DNA of 64,000 nt from Syngnathus acus (GCF_901709675.1 NC_051103.1:359501-423500); one strand, 5' to 3'. Counted from the first letter of the stretch, positions 34,915 to 46,910 are shown. Notes: a model not told the origin generated them from the sequence alone. Translations and numbers: made by a program.

Positions 34915-36628
34915 CCGTAAATTCCGGACTATAAGCCGCGACTTTTTTCCAAAATTTTGAACCTTGCGGCTTATAGTCAGGTGCGGCTATATAAGGATTT
35001 TTTTCGTGATTTTTGTGATGACTTGATCACTTTTATACACTGCGGTATCTTGAAGAAAAAAACAACAACAAAAATACTATTTTGAAACACTACTATGGCT
35101 GCTGCTTATTCTGGCTGTGTTGCTTGTGACTATTATGAGCTTTAGTAGGAATGCACGCTAGGGGACCTGCGTCAAAGGGCTCTAAACCCTTTCTCTTACT
35201 CTGCCATGTGACTCAGAGATTACACAAAGCAGTGGCGCTGTTTGGACCATCTGCATTGTATTAAAACCCAATCAATCAGCATTTAAATTCAATTCTTTTG
35301 ACATTTTGCTCACCAAAAACAAGTTGTAATGAACGTGAACTTTTAATGCATTTTATTCAGAAGGTTACTTTGAACCCCGAGGCTTAAATGGCGGCGCGGC
35401 GTATTTATGGATTTTTACGGCCTCCAGGGGGCGCTCTAGCAGGAAGCAAGAGCGAGACAGACAAAGAAGAGATAATGCGCCGAAGAAGATGTGCTAGTTT
35501 GTGTTTTGAACATTTCGCGGATCACGCACACACCCTCATCATGGAAAACACACGAAGAAATGCATTTGATGCAGCTTTTAAGTTAAAAGCAATCGATTTG
35601 GCTGTCAAAGAGGGAAATAGAGCTTAAATGGCGGCGCGGCGCGTCGTAGTTATGGATTTTTACGGCCTCCACGGGGCGCTCTAGCAGGAAGCAAAAGCGA
35701 GACAGACGAAGAAGAGATAATGCGCCGAAGAAGACGTGCTAGTTTGTGTTTTGATAGGCGAATAGTGGCGTATAATTCACACAAAGAAGAGACAGAACGA
35801 GATCAAGACGGACATTACTGAAAGGAAGCTTTTATACACAAACCGTCATTATGGGGGACAAAAGAAATGCATATGAAGCCGCTTTTAAGCTAAAGGCAGT
35901 CGATGTTGATGACATTGTGTTGCGTCACCCTTTTTCTTTATTTCGTGGTCCCGTCTACTCTGGAGCTATACGTGTCGATCGCTAGTTTAATGTAATTTAG
36001 CGCTTCGTGCATGAATAAAATTAGCATGAACAGACCCTCATCACACTCGAAGAAATGCATAAAAGCGACGACGAAAGAGAGACTGAGAAAGTGTGAGGCG
36101 AAGGATATCTAACGCTATTCCAATCGGACGCTGAGGAGGAAGACTTCGATGGTTTCAGTGCACAGGAGGAAGATGAAGACGACGAAGCTCTTTTTTTACT
36201 TTTACTGGTATGTTTTTTAACGAGCCCTGTTGGTGCTGTACTACCGTGTTGCTGCTGTGTTACCGCCGCGTCTCAGTGACTTTTACCGGGTATGTTTTTT
36301 TTAATCCAGCCCTATTAGTCTTGTGTTACTTCCGTGTTGCTGCGGTATTACTGCCGCGTCACGGGCAGTGTTTGGAAAGAAATGTTAAGGTATGTTATTA
36401 AAACTTTAAAAAAGCTTTCTGTGTCCAGTCTTTCTTTGTTAATAACTCGCGTGCACACTTTCGTGTTGCTGCGGTACTACTGCTGCGTCACAGGCAATGT
36501 TTAGAAAGACATGTTAAAGTATGTTATTAAAACTTTAAAAAGGCTTTCTGTGAACGGTCTTTCTTTGTAAAAACGCGTGTGCACGTGCGGCTTATAGTCC
36601 GGTGCGGCTTATAGTCCGGAATTTACGG
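34915..36628 (+). mobile_element. Tigger-like element (TATAAGCCGC group) inside the Tc1 left repeat
   Basis: The left end is ccgtaaattccggactataa and the right end ttatagtccggaatttacgg, with TA at 34913-34914 and 36629-36630. Removing it restores aaagata-ta-aaattttaatttt, matching the right Tc1 repeat. The interior has a duplicated block (35388 and 35628), a transposase start (35541) and an acidic tail (about 36105-36190, EEEDFDGFSAQEEDEDDE). Confidence 0.88.
35541..35627 (+). pseudogene. Tigger/pogo transposase N-terminal fragment
   Basis: MENTRRNAFDAAFKLKAIDL followed by AVKEGNRA and a stop. The pattern (basic, aromatic, A-x-F-K-L-K, G-N-R-A) is the first helix-turn-helix of pogo/Tigger transposases. 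A second start, MGDKRNAYEAAFKLKAVD, is at 35850. Confidence 0.65.
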
Positions 36629-36942
36629 TAAAATTTTAATTTTTTGTCAAGAATCAACAACAAGTGGGACACAATCGTGAAGTGGAACGAAATTTATTGG
36701 ATAATTTAAACTTTTTTAACAAATAAAAAACTGAAAAGTGGGGCGTGCAATATTATTCGGCCCCTTTACTTTCAGTGCAGCAAACTCACTCCAGAAGTTC
36801 AGTGAGGATCTTTGAATGATCCAATGTTGTCCTAAATGACTGATGATGATAAATAGAATGCACCTGTGTGTAATCAAGTCTCCGTATAAATGCACCTGCT
36901 CTTTGATAGTCTCAGGGTTCTGTTTAAAGCACAGAGAGAACC

Positions 36943-37956
36943 ATGAAGACAAAGGAACACACCAGGCAGGTCCGAGATACTGTTGTGGAGAAGTTTAAAG
37001 CCGGATTTGGATACAAAAAGATTTCCCAAGCTTTAAACATCTCAAGGAGCACTGTGCAAGCAATTATATTGAAATGGAAGGAGTATCAGACCACTGCAAA
37101 TCTACCAAGACCCGGCCGTCCCTCCAAACTTTCATCTCAAACAAGGAGAAGACTGATCAGAGATGCAGCCAAGAGGCCCATGATCACTCTGGATGAACTG
37201 CAGATAACTACAGCTGAGGTGGGAGAGTCTGTCCATAGGACAACAATCAGTCGTGCCACTGCACAAATCTGGCCTTTATGGAAGAGTGGCAAGAAGAAAG
37301 CCATTTCTCAAAGATATCCATAAAAAGTCTCGTTTAAAGTTTGCCACAATCCACCTGGGAGACACACCAAACGTGGAAGAAGGTGCTCCGGTCAGATGAA
37401 ACCAAAATTGAACTTTTTGGCCACAATGCAAAACGATATGTTTGGCGTAAAAGCAACACAGCTCATCACCCTGAACACACCATCCCCACTGTCAAACATG
37501 GTTTGCATCGTGGTTTGGGCCTGCTTTTCTTCAGCAGGGACAGGGAAGATGGCTAAAATTGATGGGAAGATGGATGGAGCCAAATACAGGACCATTCTGG
37601 AAGAAAACCTGTTGGAGTCTGCAAAAGACCTGAGACTGGGACGGAGATTTATCTTCCAACAGGACAATGATCCAAAACATAAAGCCAAATCTACAATGGA
37701 ATGGTTCACAAATAGACGTAGCCAGGTGTTAGAATGGCCAAGTCAAAGTCCAGACCTGAATCCAATCGAGAATCTGTGGAAAGAGCTGAAGACTGCTGTT
37801 CACAAACGCTCTCCATCCAACCTCACTGAGCTCGAGCTGTTTTGCAAGGAAGAATGGGCAAGAATTCCAGTCTCTCGATGTGCAAAACTGATAGAGACAT
37901 ACCCCAAGCGACTTGCAGCTGTAATTGCAGCAAAAGGTGGCTCTACAAAGTATTAG
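36943..37956 (+). pseudogene. Tc1 transposase with frameshifts
   Basis: The first frame (36943-37323) carries the paired-like DNA-binding region: KTKEHTRQVRDTVVEKFKAG, ISRSTVQAIILKWKEY, the GRPSKLS hook and RRRLIRDAAKRP. After a frameshift near 37320 the DDE part follows: [49 protein letters not shown] and a final GGSTKY. QQDNDPKH and DLNPIENLW hold the second Asp and the last acidic residue. The first DDE aspartate region, around a [13 protein letters not shown] frame at 37391, needs another shift. The gene is inactive but otherwise near full length. Confidence 0.88.
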
Positions 37957-38175
37957 CGCAAGGGGGCCGAATAATATTGCAAGCCCCACTTTTCAGTTTT
38001 TTATTTGTTAAAAAAGTTTAAATTATCCAATAAATTTTGTTCCACTTCACGATTGTGTCCCACTTGTTGTTGATTCTTGACAAAAAATTAAACTTTTATA
38101 TCTTTGTTTGAAGCCTGAAATGTCGCGAAATGTTGAAAGGTTAAAGGGGGCCGAATACTTTCGCAAGGCACTGTA

Positions 38176-38209
38176 TATACATATATATATACATATATAT
38201 ATATACACA

Positions 38210-38293
<84 letters not shown>

Positions 38294-38372
38294 CATACAT
38301 ATATATATATGTATGTGTATATATATATATATATATATATACGTATACGTGTATATATACATATATATATAT
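38176..38372. repeat. TA/CATA-rich low-complexity tract
   Basis: Alternating tatata and catacata units form the right half of the microsatellite that hosts the Tc1 element. Confidence 0.9.
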
Positions 38373-38935
38373 ATATATTACTGAATTTTTATAGTTATTT
38401 TAAAACCGAAGACGATTCGCTCGGAGGATCCAACGTCCTGTCTAGCCTCCTCTGAGGATTGCGTTATCACACGGCTGCCTATGTTGACAGGCTATGCAGT
38501 TGGACTGAACTGCTTTCTGTCTTTATGTCGCTGTTTAAGTGTTCAAACACTGTAGCTATATTAATTAATTTCCGTAGTTAAGCTGGTGTATATAATATCT
38601 TGTGTTTTTTGTCATCTGTCTGTAACGTCGTGTTTCTTTAGATGAACAAAACGGCTTCGAAAAGAGACCTTACGGAGGCAACAAAAAAAAGGTTCTCCAG
38701 CCTTCTCCGGAGTTAAAAGGTTTGACTCGGACAACGGGACTTCGGAACGGAGTGGTGCAAACGATCGAAAACAAGTTTTTGATTTCATGTGGTTTATTGA
38801 GTGTTTTTATGTGTGAAGACTGCTGATATGAGATTTTAATTAAGATAGTTCAAATTAAATAATGAATAAGCCACACTAGAGCAGCACTCCCCAACCTTTT
38901 TTGTGACACAGTTAGGTGCCGTACAAATTTTACCG

Positions 38936-39021
38936 GGGGGGGGGGGGGACGTCAGTGCCTCCCCAGTCATGAACCTCACCACACGTCACTGATACACACA
39001 GACACACACACACACACACAC
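38936..39021. repeat. Poly-G tract and (AC)n microsatellite
   Basis: Fourteen consecutive G residues, then about eleven AC units at 38998-39021. Confidence 0.85.
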
Positions 39022-39671
39022 ATTACCGGTTATGCAAGTTAACGCATAGCTTGCTGATGAGCTTGAGCTATATGTTGACACCAGTGACGTGCGGTCAGAG
39101 GAGGCAAGGGAGGCCGTCCCTCCCCTGCCATCATGAAAAGGGGAAAAAACAAATTCAGTTGTTTTTATTATAAAGTCATTTTCCTTTTAATTTCAGTAGT
39201 TTTGTGTCATTTTGAACCAAAATCATTGAATTTGTATAGTTATTTTAAAACCTAAGACGATTCGCTCGGAGGAGCCAACTTCCTGCCTTGCCTCCTCTGA
39301 GAATTGCGTAATCATACGACTGTCTATGCTGACAGGCTATGCAGTTTGACTGAACTGCTGTCTGTCTCTATGTCACTGTTTAAGTGTTCAAACACTGTGG
39401 CTATATTAACTAATTTCCGTAGTTAAGCTGATGTATATAATATCATGTGTTTTTGTCATCTGTCTGTAACATCGTGTTTCTTTTAGATGAACAAAACGGC
39501 TCTGAAAAGAGACCTTACGGAGGCAATGAAAACAAGGTTCTCCAGCCTTATGGCAGGGGGTGCAAGTGATCCCGGGATGCTTCATGCGCCCACCTGGAGA
39601 ATAAGTGATCTCCAGTTCAAATTTACAGTGAACAACTGAGGAGCAGTCATCCATTTATTTCATTTTACATT

Positions 39672-40041
39672 CCATCCATCCATCCATTTTCTGTACCGCT
39701 TAGTCCCCACGGGGGTCGCGGGCGTGCTGGCGCCTATCCCAGCCATCATCGGGCAGTAGGCGGGGGACACCCTGAACCGGTTGCCAGCCAATCGCAGGGC
39801 ACATAGAGACAAACAACCATACACACTCACACTCACACCTTGGGACAATTTGGAGTGCTCAACCGGCCTACCAAGCATGTTTTTGGGACGTGGGAGGAAA
39901 CCGGAGTGCCCGGAGAAAACCCACGCGGGCCCGGGGAGAACATGCAAACTCCACACAGGGAGGGCCGGAGGTGGAATCGAACCCGCACCCTCCTAACTGT
40001 GAGGCAGACGTGCTAGCCAGTGCGCCACCGAGCCGCCCTCG
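39672..40041 (-). mobile_element. tRNA-derived SINE, full length, 9-bp TSD
   Basis: A short ccatccatcc tail, full body and tRNA-like head ending ccaccgagccgc. The flanks ttttacatt (39663-39671 and 40042-40050) match. The minus-strand head has A-box and B-box-like elements (ggttcgattcc). Open frames in it are shadows. Confidence 0.85.
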
Positions 40042-40382
40042 TTTTACATTCGTTTTTTTTTTTCATTTTTACATTTTACATTTCGTTTTACAATGTATGC
40101 AAACTCAAACAATTTTCCACTATGGATTTTCGGTCGCAGCAGGAGGTCATCGGTAAAAGAAGACCAACTCTGGAGTTAAAAGGTTTGATTCGGACAACAG
40201 GACTTCGGAGCATGTCTTTTCAAACGGAGTTGTACGCACGATCGAAAACAAGTTTTTGATTCCATGTGCTTTATTGAGTGTTTTTATGTGTGAAGACTAA
40301 TGATATGGGATTTCAATTATAATAGTTCAAATTAAATAATGAATAAGCTACTCTAGAGCAGCGTTAGGGTTAGGGTTACCCG

Positions 40383-40715
40383 CCGAATTAGTGCTGTTAC
40401 TTCCGTGTTTTCAACAAAATGTTAGTTATAAATACTTTAGCCGAGCTAGTGCTGTTACTTCCGTGTTTACAACAAAATGTTAATGCTGTTAAAACTTTAG
40501 CCCAGCTAGTGCTATTACTTCCGTGTTTACAACGAAATGTTAATGCGATTAAAACTTCAAAAAGGCTTTCTGTGTACTGTCTTTCTTTGTAAATAACTCG
40601 TGCGCACGTGCGGCGTATAGTCTCGTGCGGCTTATATAAATATAAATATTAAAAAATCACGAGTTTTAGCTGGTGCAGCTTATAGTACGGTGCGGCTTAT
40701 AGCCCGAAATAAACG
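40383..40715 (+). mobile_element. 3' part of a Tigger-like element with ~60-bp tandem repeats
   Basis: Three units starting near 40389, 40447 and 40507 contain tagtgctgttacttccgtgt. They are followed by ggctttctgtgtactgtctt and gtgcggcttatag-type motifs, as at 36400-36628. The end is cgaaataaacggta. Confidence 0.6.
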
Positions 40716-40856
40716 GTACATTGTTTGTGCATCAATAAGTGTATATTAAACCATATAAGTGCATATGTCATCATCAGAACATTATATAATAGTTTCAAAT
40801 AAATGTATTCAGTATAAATGACATACAGAAAATAATGTATAAATAATATAAATATT

Positions 40857-40922
40857 TGTGTGTGTGTGTGTGTGTGCGTGTGCGTGCGTGTGTGTGTGTG
40901 TGTGTGCGTACGCGTGTGTGTA
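40857..40922. repeat. (TG)n microsatellite
   Basis: An imperfect TG run with GC and TACG interruptions. Confidence 0.92.
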
Positions 40923-40972
40923 ACATATGTAGATGTAGCTAAAGTGTATACTTGATGTATATCAGGGGTGTC

Positions 40973-41302
40973 AAACTCATTTGTGTCACGGGCCGCATCA
41001 TAGTCATAGTTTCCTTCGGAGGGCCATTACGACTGTCAACACATATTATATACAGTATAGGCTACACACCAAACTGATGAATAACAAGTTTTGAAATCAT
41101 AGACTAGTAAAAACTAATAAAAAAAAAAAAAAAGATGAATAGTAATACAAATTGCTAGCAATTTCAAATTTTTTTCAAAGTGAATACAATTTCTAATTTT
41201 AGTATTGTCACATGTAGTCCATTCCCAATTTGTCTTTGCGAGCCATATAAAATTATGTGGCAGGCCATAACTGGCCCCCGGGCCTTAAGTTTGACACCTG
41301 TG
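40973..41302. mobile_element. hAT-type MITE, 330 bp
   Basis: The ends are caggggtgtcaaactcattt and aagtttgacacctgtg, and it aligns end to end with 11614-11958. The flanking eight bases (atgtatat and gtatacat) match at only five positions, so the duplication is eroded. Confidence 0.78.
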
Positions 41303-41589
41303 GTATACATACTATGAATATGTTTTTAGAACAGTTTCATTATAACAACTTTTTAGAACAAGGTACAAGTATACATACTGTAAATACGTTTTTAGAACTC
41401 TTATAACAATTTTTTATAACAAGGTACAATACTGTAAATATGTTTTTAGAACTCTTATTATTATAACAACTTTTTTTTATAAAAAGGTACAAGTGTACGC
41501 ACTGCAATTGTGTGGGCACTCTCTGCCTTCTGCTGGCGTGTGGGCAACTTTTGTGCCATGATTTCTCAATTTAGAAGTTTTATTTGGGA

Positions 41590-41665
41590 TTTTTGTTTTT
41601 GGAAAAATAATCCGCGATGTACTGAAGACGCGATAAATGAACCGCTATGTAGACGAGGGGTTACT
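41590..41665. mobile_element. 3' end of the Tigger-like family seen at the window start
   Basis: It reads tccgcgatgtactgaagacg and gacgaggggttactg, followed by TA. Confidence 0.55.
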
Positions 41666-41667
41666 GT

Positions 41668-42296
41668 ATACCTATTGGATTAAAGCACATGTGTTACATG
41701 TGTATTCATATATTTTACTTGTTTAACTTGCTAGGCAACCGACATTCATAAGCGTAAACTAATATTTCGTGTGCATACACACTGAACTTTAGACGATATT
41801 AGCAGTAAACATTCGGAATGGTTGGATAAGGGGGGACAACATGATCTTTTGGAAGGCTAAAAATTATAGCAAATAAATTTCAGAAATGTGGCGTGTGCTG
41901 TTTTAGCTGTATGTTTACAGGGACCAGCCAAGATATCTGGAACAGAGGTGCATGTCGCCTAGGAGACAAGAGGTGCGTGACGGACAGCTACTCCCCCGAG
42001 AGAAACAACACTGTTTTTTATTGTTGTGACCTTGACAGGCAAATACAATCATGAGGACCACAGGAATTAGACACCGGCTTTTCTGACTCAGCTCGTACGC
42101 GAAAGAAAGTGGTCCAGCGCTTTAACCCTTTTCTTGAATTCAGAGAATCAACAATTTGGATCAAATTCAACCCAGCTTGTGTGAGTATGGCTTTACATAT
42201 TGTGTTAGTGTGAATACCTTCCTTAAACAGAAGAAAAATGAACATGCATTGAGTAAGTTATATATTATATGCCGCGGGGTGCAATTGGCGCACTCC
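41668..42296. other. Unassigned sequence
   Basis: No exon, RNA gene or named repeat recognised. Confidence 0.3.
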
Positions 42297-42405
42297 CTTT
42301 GAATTTTCCATCAAGCTGATAATCTGAATCAGGTGTATTGGAAGAATGAAATATGTAAAACAAGCAGGTTATCGGCCCTCCAGGACCGGACTTTGACACC
42401 AGTGC
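42297..42405. repeat. hAT-like MITE fragment
   Basis: It contains ctgaatcaggtgtattggaa and ends tcggccctccaggaccggac-tttgacaccagtg, a common fish hAT 3' end. The left terminus is not preserved. Confidence 0.45.
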
Positions 42406-42629
42406 CTTAGTGAGATAACATTATCGGAACAACGCCTACACACAATACCTACGTTAATCATTAGCATTGCTCATCTGACTTATGTAGGTGATTTTGATTA
42501 CAGCAATTCCATCGTAGAAGTTCAACCTACGTTAACCATTAGCATTCCCATCTGCCTTGTATAGGTGCTTTTCATTAAAGCAATTCTATAGTAGAAGTTC
42601 AACAAGTATTGGCTCTAAAATTTGATTGA

Positions 42630-42855
42630 GATGTGTGCGAAACATGGTGAGCCCCAGGAAGGCAGCAGGCCCCGATGGAGTACTGGAACCCACTTCATCT
42701 CAATCTTCAAACACTGCCTGTCTCAGAGCACCATTGAGGCCTTCTGAAAACCTCAACCTTCTTCCCCATTCCCAAAAGGAAACAGTGGCTAGACTCACCC
42801 GTTCCACTTCATTCAATGACAATAAAGGCGGTTGTGATTCTGATCCTTATTATTT
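42630..42855 (+). pseudogene. LINE fragment: short RT piece joined to 3' end
   Basis: PRKAAGPDGV, followed in another frame by FISIFKHCLSQSTIEAF, matches the RT entry of the L2/CR1-like LINE at 21-22 kb. The sequence then jumps to the 3' end atgacaataaaggcggttgt. Most of the RT is deleted. Confidence 0.65.
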
Positions 42856-43000
42856 AAACAAAAACGTAATGAAATACATTGTAATTAATTTCTCATGATT
42901 GATCACATTTATATCAAACTGTTATTTAAATAAATTATTTATTAAATAATAAATTGTTCAAATAATAAATAACACCATCTTAAACAACAAAATTTAATCA

Positions 43001-43131
<131 letters not shown>

Positions 43132-43139
43132 ATAAGAGA

Positions 43140-43735
43140 CAACCCTTGATTAGAAAATAATATTAATTGTCACACAAAAGATGTCAAGTCAAACAAAGCA
43201 TACCTTTCGCCGTCCCTACTTTGGGCTTGTACTGTAGTGCAGATAGCAGAAGGTCTATTTTATGGATTAGCTTGTTTACGACAATGGCAAAAGTCACATG
43301 TACCTTACATATCTGCAACTCACTCATAAAAGGGTTGTCAAACATAACATACCGACCTTTTCACCTTCCATCATTATATATCACTCATTAAAGTTGATTG
43401 ATGAGAAGGACGATAGTGGATATACGTACCTGAGTTATCATAATTGTGTTTAAACAAGTGAAAAAAATCCAGGTAAACTTTAGCCACCTTTGTAAAAACT
43501 ATCAAAAGTTGATAAATCAATCTCAATGACCATTTTGCTAAATGGGAAACTTCTGTAGGGTTGTTTTTTCTTGGGCGGGGTGATCGTCCCGCAGTGAGGT
43601 TACTATTGTTTTTGTAGAAATCATTAAGGCCCTAGTAGCAAATGCAACAGTCCTGGTTTTACGTTTCACCTTGACCTATGAAACTTTGGTCATATAAAAA
43701 TGTATTTTTGATGGCAAAAATATTTATGTACATAC
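43140..43735. other. Unassigned sequence
   Basis: No exon, RNA gene or named repeat recognised. Confidence 0.3.
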
Positions 43736-43736
43736 A

Positions 43737-44040
43737 GTCAAACCTCGGTTTTCGAACATCCCGGTACTCGAACAAATCAGAATTCGAACGAAAAATTTGA
43801 GATTTTGTTGCTTCGGTTGTCGAACGAAATTCGGAGGTCGAACCTTGCGAGATGAGCCGAAAGGACCCGAGAAAACCCGACCGCGTGGCCCGGATGCCGA
43901 CTGACTCCGTTCGTTATTGTATTTTCGTTACTTTGAGGATTGTGTTAACCCTTAATCATGCCTCCAAAGAAAGCAAGTGGGAGCAGTAAAGCCATCCTAA
44001 AACACAAAGACGCTCTTAAAGCAACAGTGAGCGCCCGGTT
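43737..44040 (+). mobile_element. 5' part of a Tigger transposon (TTTTCGAACG group)
   Basis: It begins with the terminal repeat cagtcaaacctcggttttcg after a TA. It contains the transposase start at 43959: MPPKKASGSSKAILKHKDAL then KATVSARL. It is truncated after about 300 bases. The same start is at 62924 in the complete-ended copy. Confidence 0.72.
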
Positions 44041-44149
44041 GCGGTTGCAATGTAATGGTTGTAATGGGACGTGAAACGCTGCGTGTTCGCTTCGCTTCCG
44101 GGGGGGGGGAACGGGATGTTGGTTATGCACTGGATAGATTTTCTTGTGC

Positions 44150-44208
44150 GCTGACAATGTGCGGGCAGTGCGCGATTGCGCACGCGCGCAGCTTAGAGGG
44201 AACATTGG
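44150..44208. repeat. GC-rich palindromic repeat fragment
   Basis: gtgcgcgattgcgcacgcgc followed by agcttagagggaacattgg is a motif I know as the end of a widespread vertebrate DNA repeat. Only one end is present. Confidence 0.35.
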
Positions 44209-44489
44209 TCCGGGGACGAGTCATGACATTTGAGGCTATTTACAGAGATGTTATTGCATGTGTGCTCACGTGTGTGTGTGTTTTGCTATTTACAAAGGAT
44301 GTATTTGTGCGTCGCTGTATCCCGCATCAGAATATTCGTCAGATGACGGCGATTCATCCGAACTGTGGGACAAACAACTGCCACTCACTAAGTGTCTGCC
44401 CGAGCCGGTGGCTTTTAAAGCGGACTTCCGTGTCAGTCACGTACTCATAGCCACCTCCTCTAAATTCACTCTATCATCTTACTCTTCCA

Positions 44490-44715
44490 CATTTACAATG
44501 AGCAACAGTTTGCTCGATTGTAAGCGGCTTGAGAGCTGATCACTTCTGTTTTGCCACGTTCTCTTACTCTTGGACTTCTTCCTCCGAAACTCCACAACCA
44601 CTCACTATTGTTGTATTTGAGCTGGGTTACCGCTTATGTCACCTCTTTCTGAGCCAGCATGAACAACTCTTCCCTCAAGGGGTCACAGTTAACCACTGCA
44701 ATGCTTTATACGCTT
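44490..44715 (-). mobile_element. Truncated Gypsy-type LTR, minus strand
   Basis: Its reverse complement matches the first part of the LTR at 45262-45660 (tgcagtggttaac, cagaaagaggtgac, gccgcttacaatcgagcaaa). Confidence 0.5.
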
Positions 44716-44856
44716 GATATCAACTCTTTGTATGCCAGCGATGAGAATACTCGTCATTGACATTAAAGATGCAGGACCCTGTCGAGTATTCTTGTCAACT
44801 TATTTTTATTTTATGAATGGGTAGATAAGACTCCCGGTCACCTTTCCACTTAAAAT

Positions 44857-45260
44857 TGTTAGAATAGGCCTCTTTGGCCCAATTGATTAGCTAGGTAGCT
44901 TGGACTATGCCGTTATATCACTGTAACCCTTCTCTTGCTTCATTAGCTTTTTCTTCTTTATGAGACTCTTTGCACGTACGTAGAAGTCACTCTCAGTTAA
45001 GACTATTTGTTCAAGGTCACACAAGGTCATACAGGCTAGGCAGAGTCGCATCCTTGCAGGAGGGCGGCCCAGAGTAGTATAAGAGCAGGAACCTTGGTGG
45101 TGGGAGTTAGACCTTCTTCTGCATCTCGCAGAGAAAGCTCCACAGCTGTATATCGATCATTCTGGCATACATTAAATAGTTAAACTGTGAAGGCTGCCTC
45201 TTGGTACTTACTGTTAGCATAGCGAGCATTAAAGATAAAGAACTGGGAACAAACCTAACA
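44857..45260 (+). mobile_element. Solo LTR, 404 bp, 4-bp TSD
   Basis: The ends TGTTAG and CTAACA are inverted. The flanking aaat lies at 44853-44856 and 45261-45264. A TATA-like gtagtataagagc lies near 45073 and an ATTAAA near 45228. Confidence 0.68.
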
Positions 45261-45261
45261 A

Positions 45262-45660
45262 AATCAAATCTATAGGGCATTGTAGTGGTTAACTCTGACC
45301 ACTTGTTGGCAGAGTTGCTCTTGCTGGCTCAGAGAGGTGACGTAAACTGTAAGCCCAGCCCACATGGGAGAACAACAGAGAATGAAGTTGTACAGTTATG
45401 GAGGAAGAAGTTAGAGAGTGAGAGAAAATGGCAAAACGGAAGCGATCGGCTTTCAAGTAGCTTACAATTGAGCAAACTATTTGTTGCGTGTTGATTGCTA
45501 ACGTTTCTTAGCAAAGTGCCATGGTGCTCGCTGGGTAATGTGGGATGATGACATGTGCTGTCGAAGTGTGTTGTTGGACTACAATACAAGCTCGTGAGTA
45601 CGGATGGTCACCTCCAGTGTCTTCATACTCGGCTAAATCGCCGTACCCCAAGTTATAACA
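45262..45660 (+). mobile_element. Gypsy-type LTR followed by a primer-binding-like site
   Basis: It ends ccgtaccccaagttataaca and is followed after two bases by tggcgacgaggtgg (45663 on), the usual start of many fish Gypsy interiors. The 5' boundary is approximate. The interior ends within 250 bases, at the hAT element, without a coding part. Confidence 0.5.
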
Positions 45661-45879
45661 AACTGGCGACGAGGTGGAGCCTAACGTTGTTTCGGCTTGA
45701 AGTCTGTCTTGGCCGAGTTTTGTTTTTCCGTGAATGAGTAGCGCGTTGTTGTGGCTATTGTTTGGTGGTGCCGCCGACGGTGGGAGGGACCTTCGTGTCC
45801 CACTGATTAACTACTGCCCCCTTAAGCTGGGCAGGTCCCAGCCAGTCTGCTTGCTTCTTAGGATGCAAGGAGCTTAGAG

Positions 45880-46910
45880 CAGACATGGGCAAACTACGGC
45901 CCGCGGGCCACATCCGGCCCACGGGGCCGTTTAATCCGGCCCGCCAAACCTGAATAAATTGTATTATTAATTTTTTTTTGGGTCATTTTCCCTGCAATTA
46001 CTATGTTTCCCCAGTAGATGGGGAAGCTCCCGCCCGCGCATTTACTCCCGGGAGCCGTGTCAGAAAGCTCGGTGCACACTCACAAGTGCGTGTGCGTACT
46101 CAGTAGTACGTAGTAATTTCATCTATCAGTGCCGAATTTCGAGTGTAGACTGTGACGTCAATATTCTCGTAATTCGCGCGCTGAATTTTCAGATACAGTG
46201 TTACGCTAATGCCACCCACAAACCTTCCCCTGGAATCCTTCCATTAAAATGAGTGGCCCGAAGAAAAGAAAGGTGGACACTGAGTGCCGAATGTTAAAAA
46301 AGAGTGGACAATTTGGCTCGACCTACGTGTGTGAGAAGACGTTCAGCCACATGAACGTCAACAAAGCCCGTCACAGATCTAGGTTAACGGACCGACACCT
46401 CGGCTCTATCCTAAGAATTACCACAACAAATTTTACTCCAGACTATGATGCACTAGCAAAAAAGGGAAACCAACAATACTATTGATTTCTTTATTACTTT
46501 ATTTAGATGTATTCTTTCACTGATTCTTCAAGATGATGTATTTGGTCAGAATGTTTGCCGTTGGATGTGACTTCGCCTCATTAGATAAACATATTTCATA
46601 AATCTGACCTGCGGGCGCTGAAGTGATGGAAAATGTTATTCATCATAACAGTGTCGTATTTAATAAGAATCACTGTTTTTTGGTGAAATATTTTTTTAAT
46701 GCTGTTAATAAATGCATTTGTTTTCAAAAAGCTTTTTTTAATATCCATGCTTTAGTATCTACTAAAAGTAAAAACCTTTTATGCAATGACCTTTATATGT
46801 CAATTATATTACTTCACACAAACACTACATCCATCTGCTCCTGGTTCGGCCACCCGGTCAAAATTTAGAACCCAATTAGGCCCGCAAGTCAAAACGTTTG
46901 CCCACCCCTG
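45880..46910 (+). mobile_element. Non-autonomous hAT transposon with 8-bp TSD
   Basis: The ends are cagacatgggcaaactacgg and gtttgcccacccctg. The duplication gcttagag lies at 45872-45879 and 46911-46918. From about 46037 it is nearly identical to 213-1436; the left third differs and lacks the first transposase piece. Confidence 0.9.
46249..46485 (+). pseudogene. hAT transposase relic, same fusion as at 767-1003
   Basis: The 78-codon frame has the same translation as 767-1003: the start MSGPKKRKVD, then the C-terminal dimerisation region FGSTYVCEKTFSHMN and HRSRLTDRHLGSIL. Confidence 0.65.

Larger units (their letters stand above)
34836..38173 (+). mobile_element. Tc1-like transposon with long inverted repeats, carrying a nested element
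   Basis: The ends are cagtgccttgcgaaagtatt and its complement, with TA at 34834-34835 and 38174-38175. The inverted repeats are about 210 bp and contain an inner copy of the outer motif (gggggccgaatac outside, gggccgaataat inside), the IR/DR plan of fish Tc1 elements. Without the nested 1.7-kb element it is about 1.62 kb, the normal Tc1 length. It is inserted in a TA-rich microsatellite. Confidence 0.92.
38374..40345 (+). repeat. Unnamed interspersed repeat, two tandem partial copies
   Basis: A block around 38380-38880 and a second copy 39070-40345 share ttttaaaacc-aagacgattcgctcgg, ctgtttaagtgttcaaacac and aaacaagtttttgatt-catg. The same family occurs inverted at 46963-48085. It starts at ccagtgacgtgcggt. 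I see no coding potential; the superfamily is unknown to me. A SINE is nested in the second copy. Confidence 0.65.

Noticed and set aside
40363-40380. Interstitial telomere repeat (ttagggttaggg); also aaccctaaccc near 48595
   Set aside because: Only about two units each; expected by chance and too short for a telomere relic.
44258-44539. Acidic frame EYSSDDGDSSELWDKQLP as a possible transposase start
   Set aside because: Suggestive of a transposase acidic region, but too short and without flanking domains or terminal repeats to support a call.
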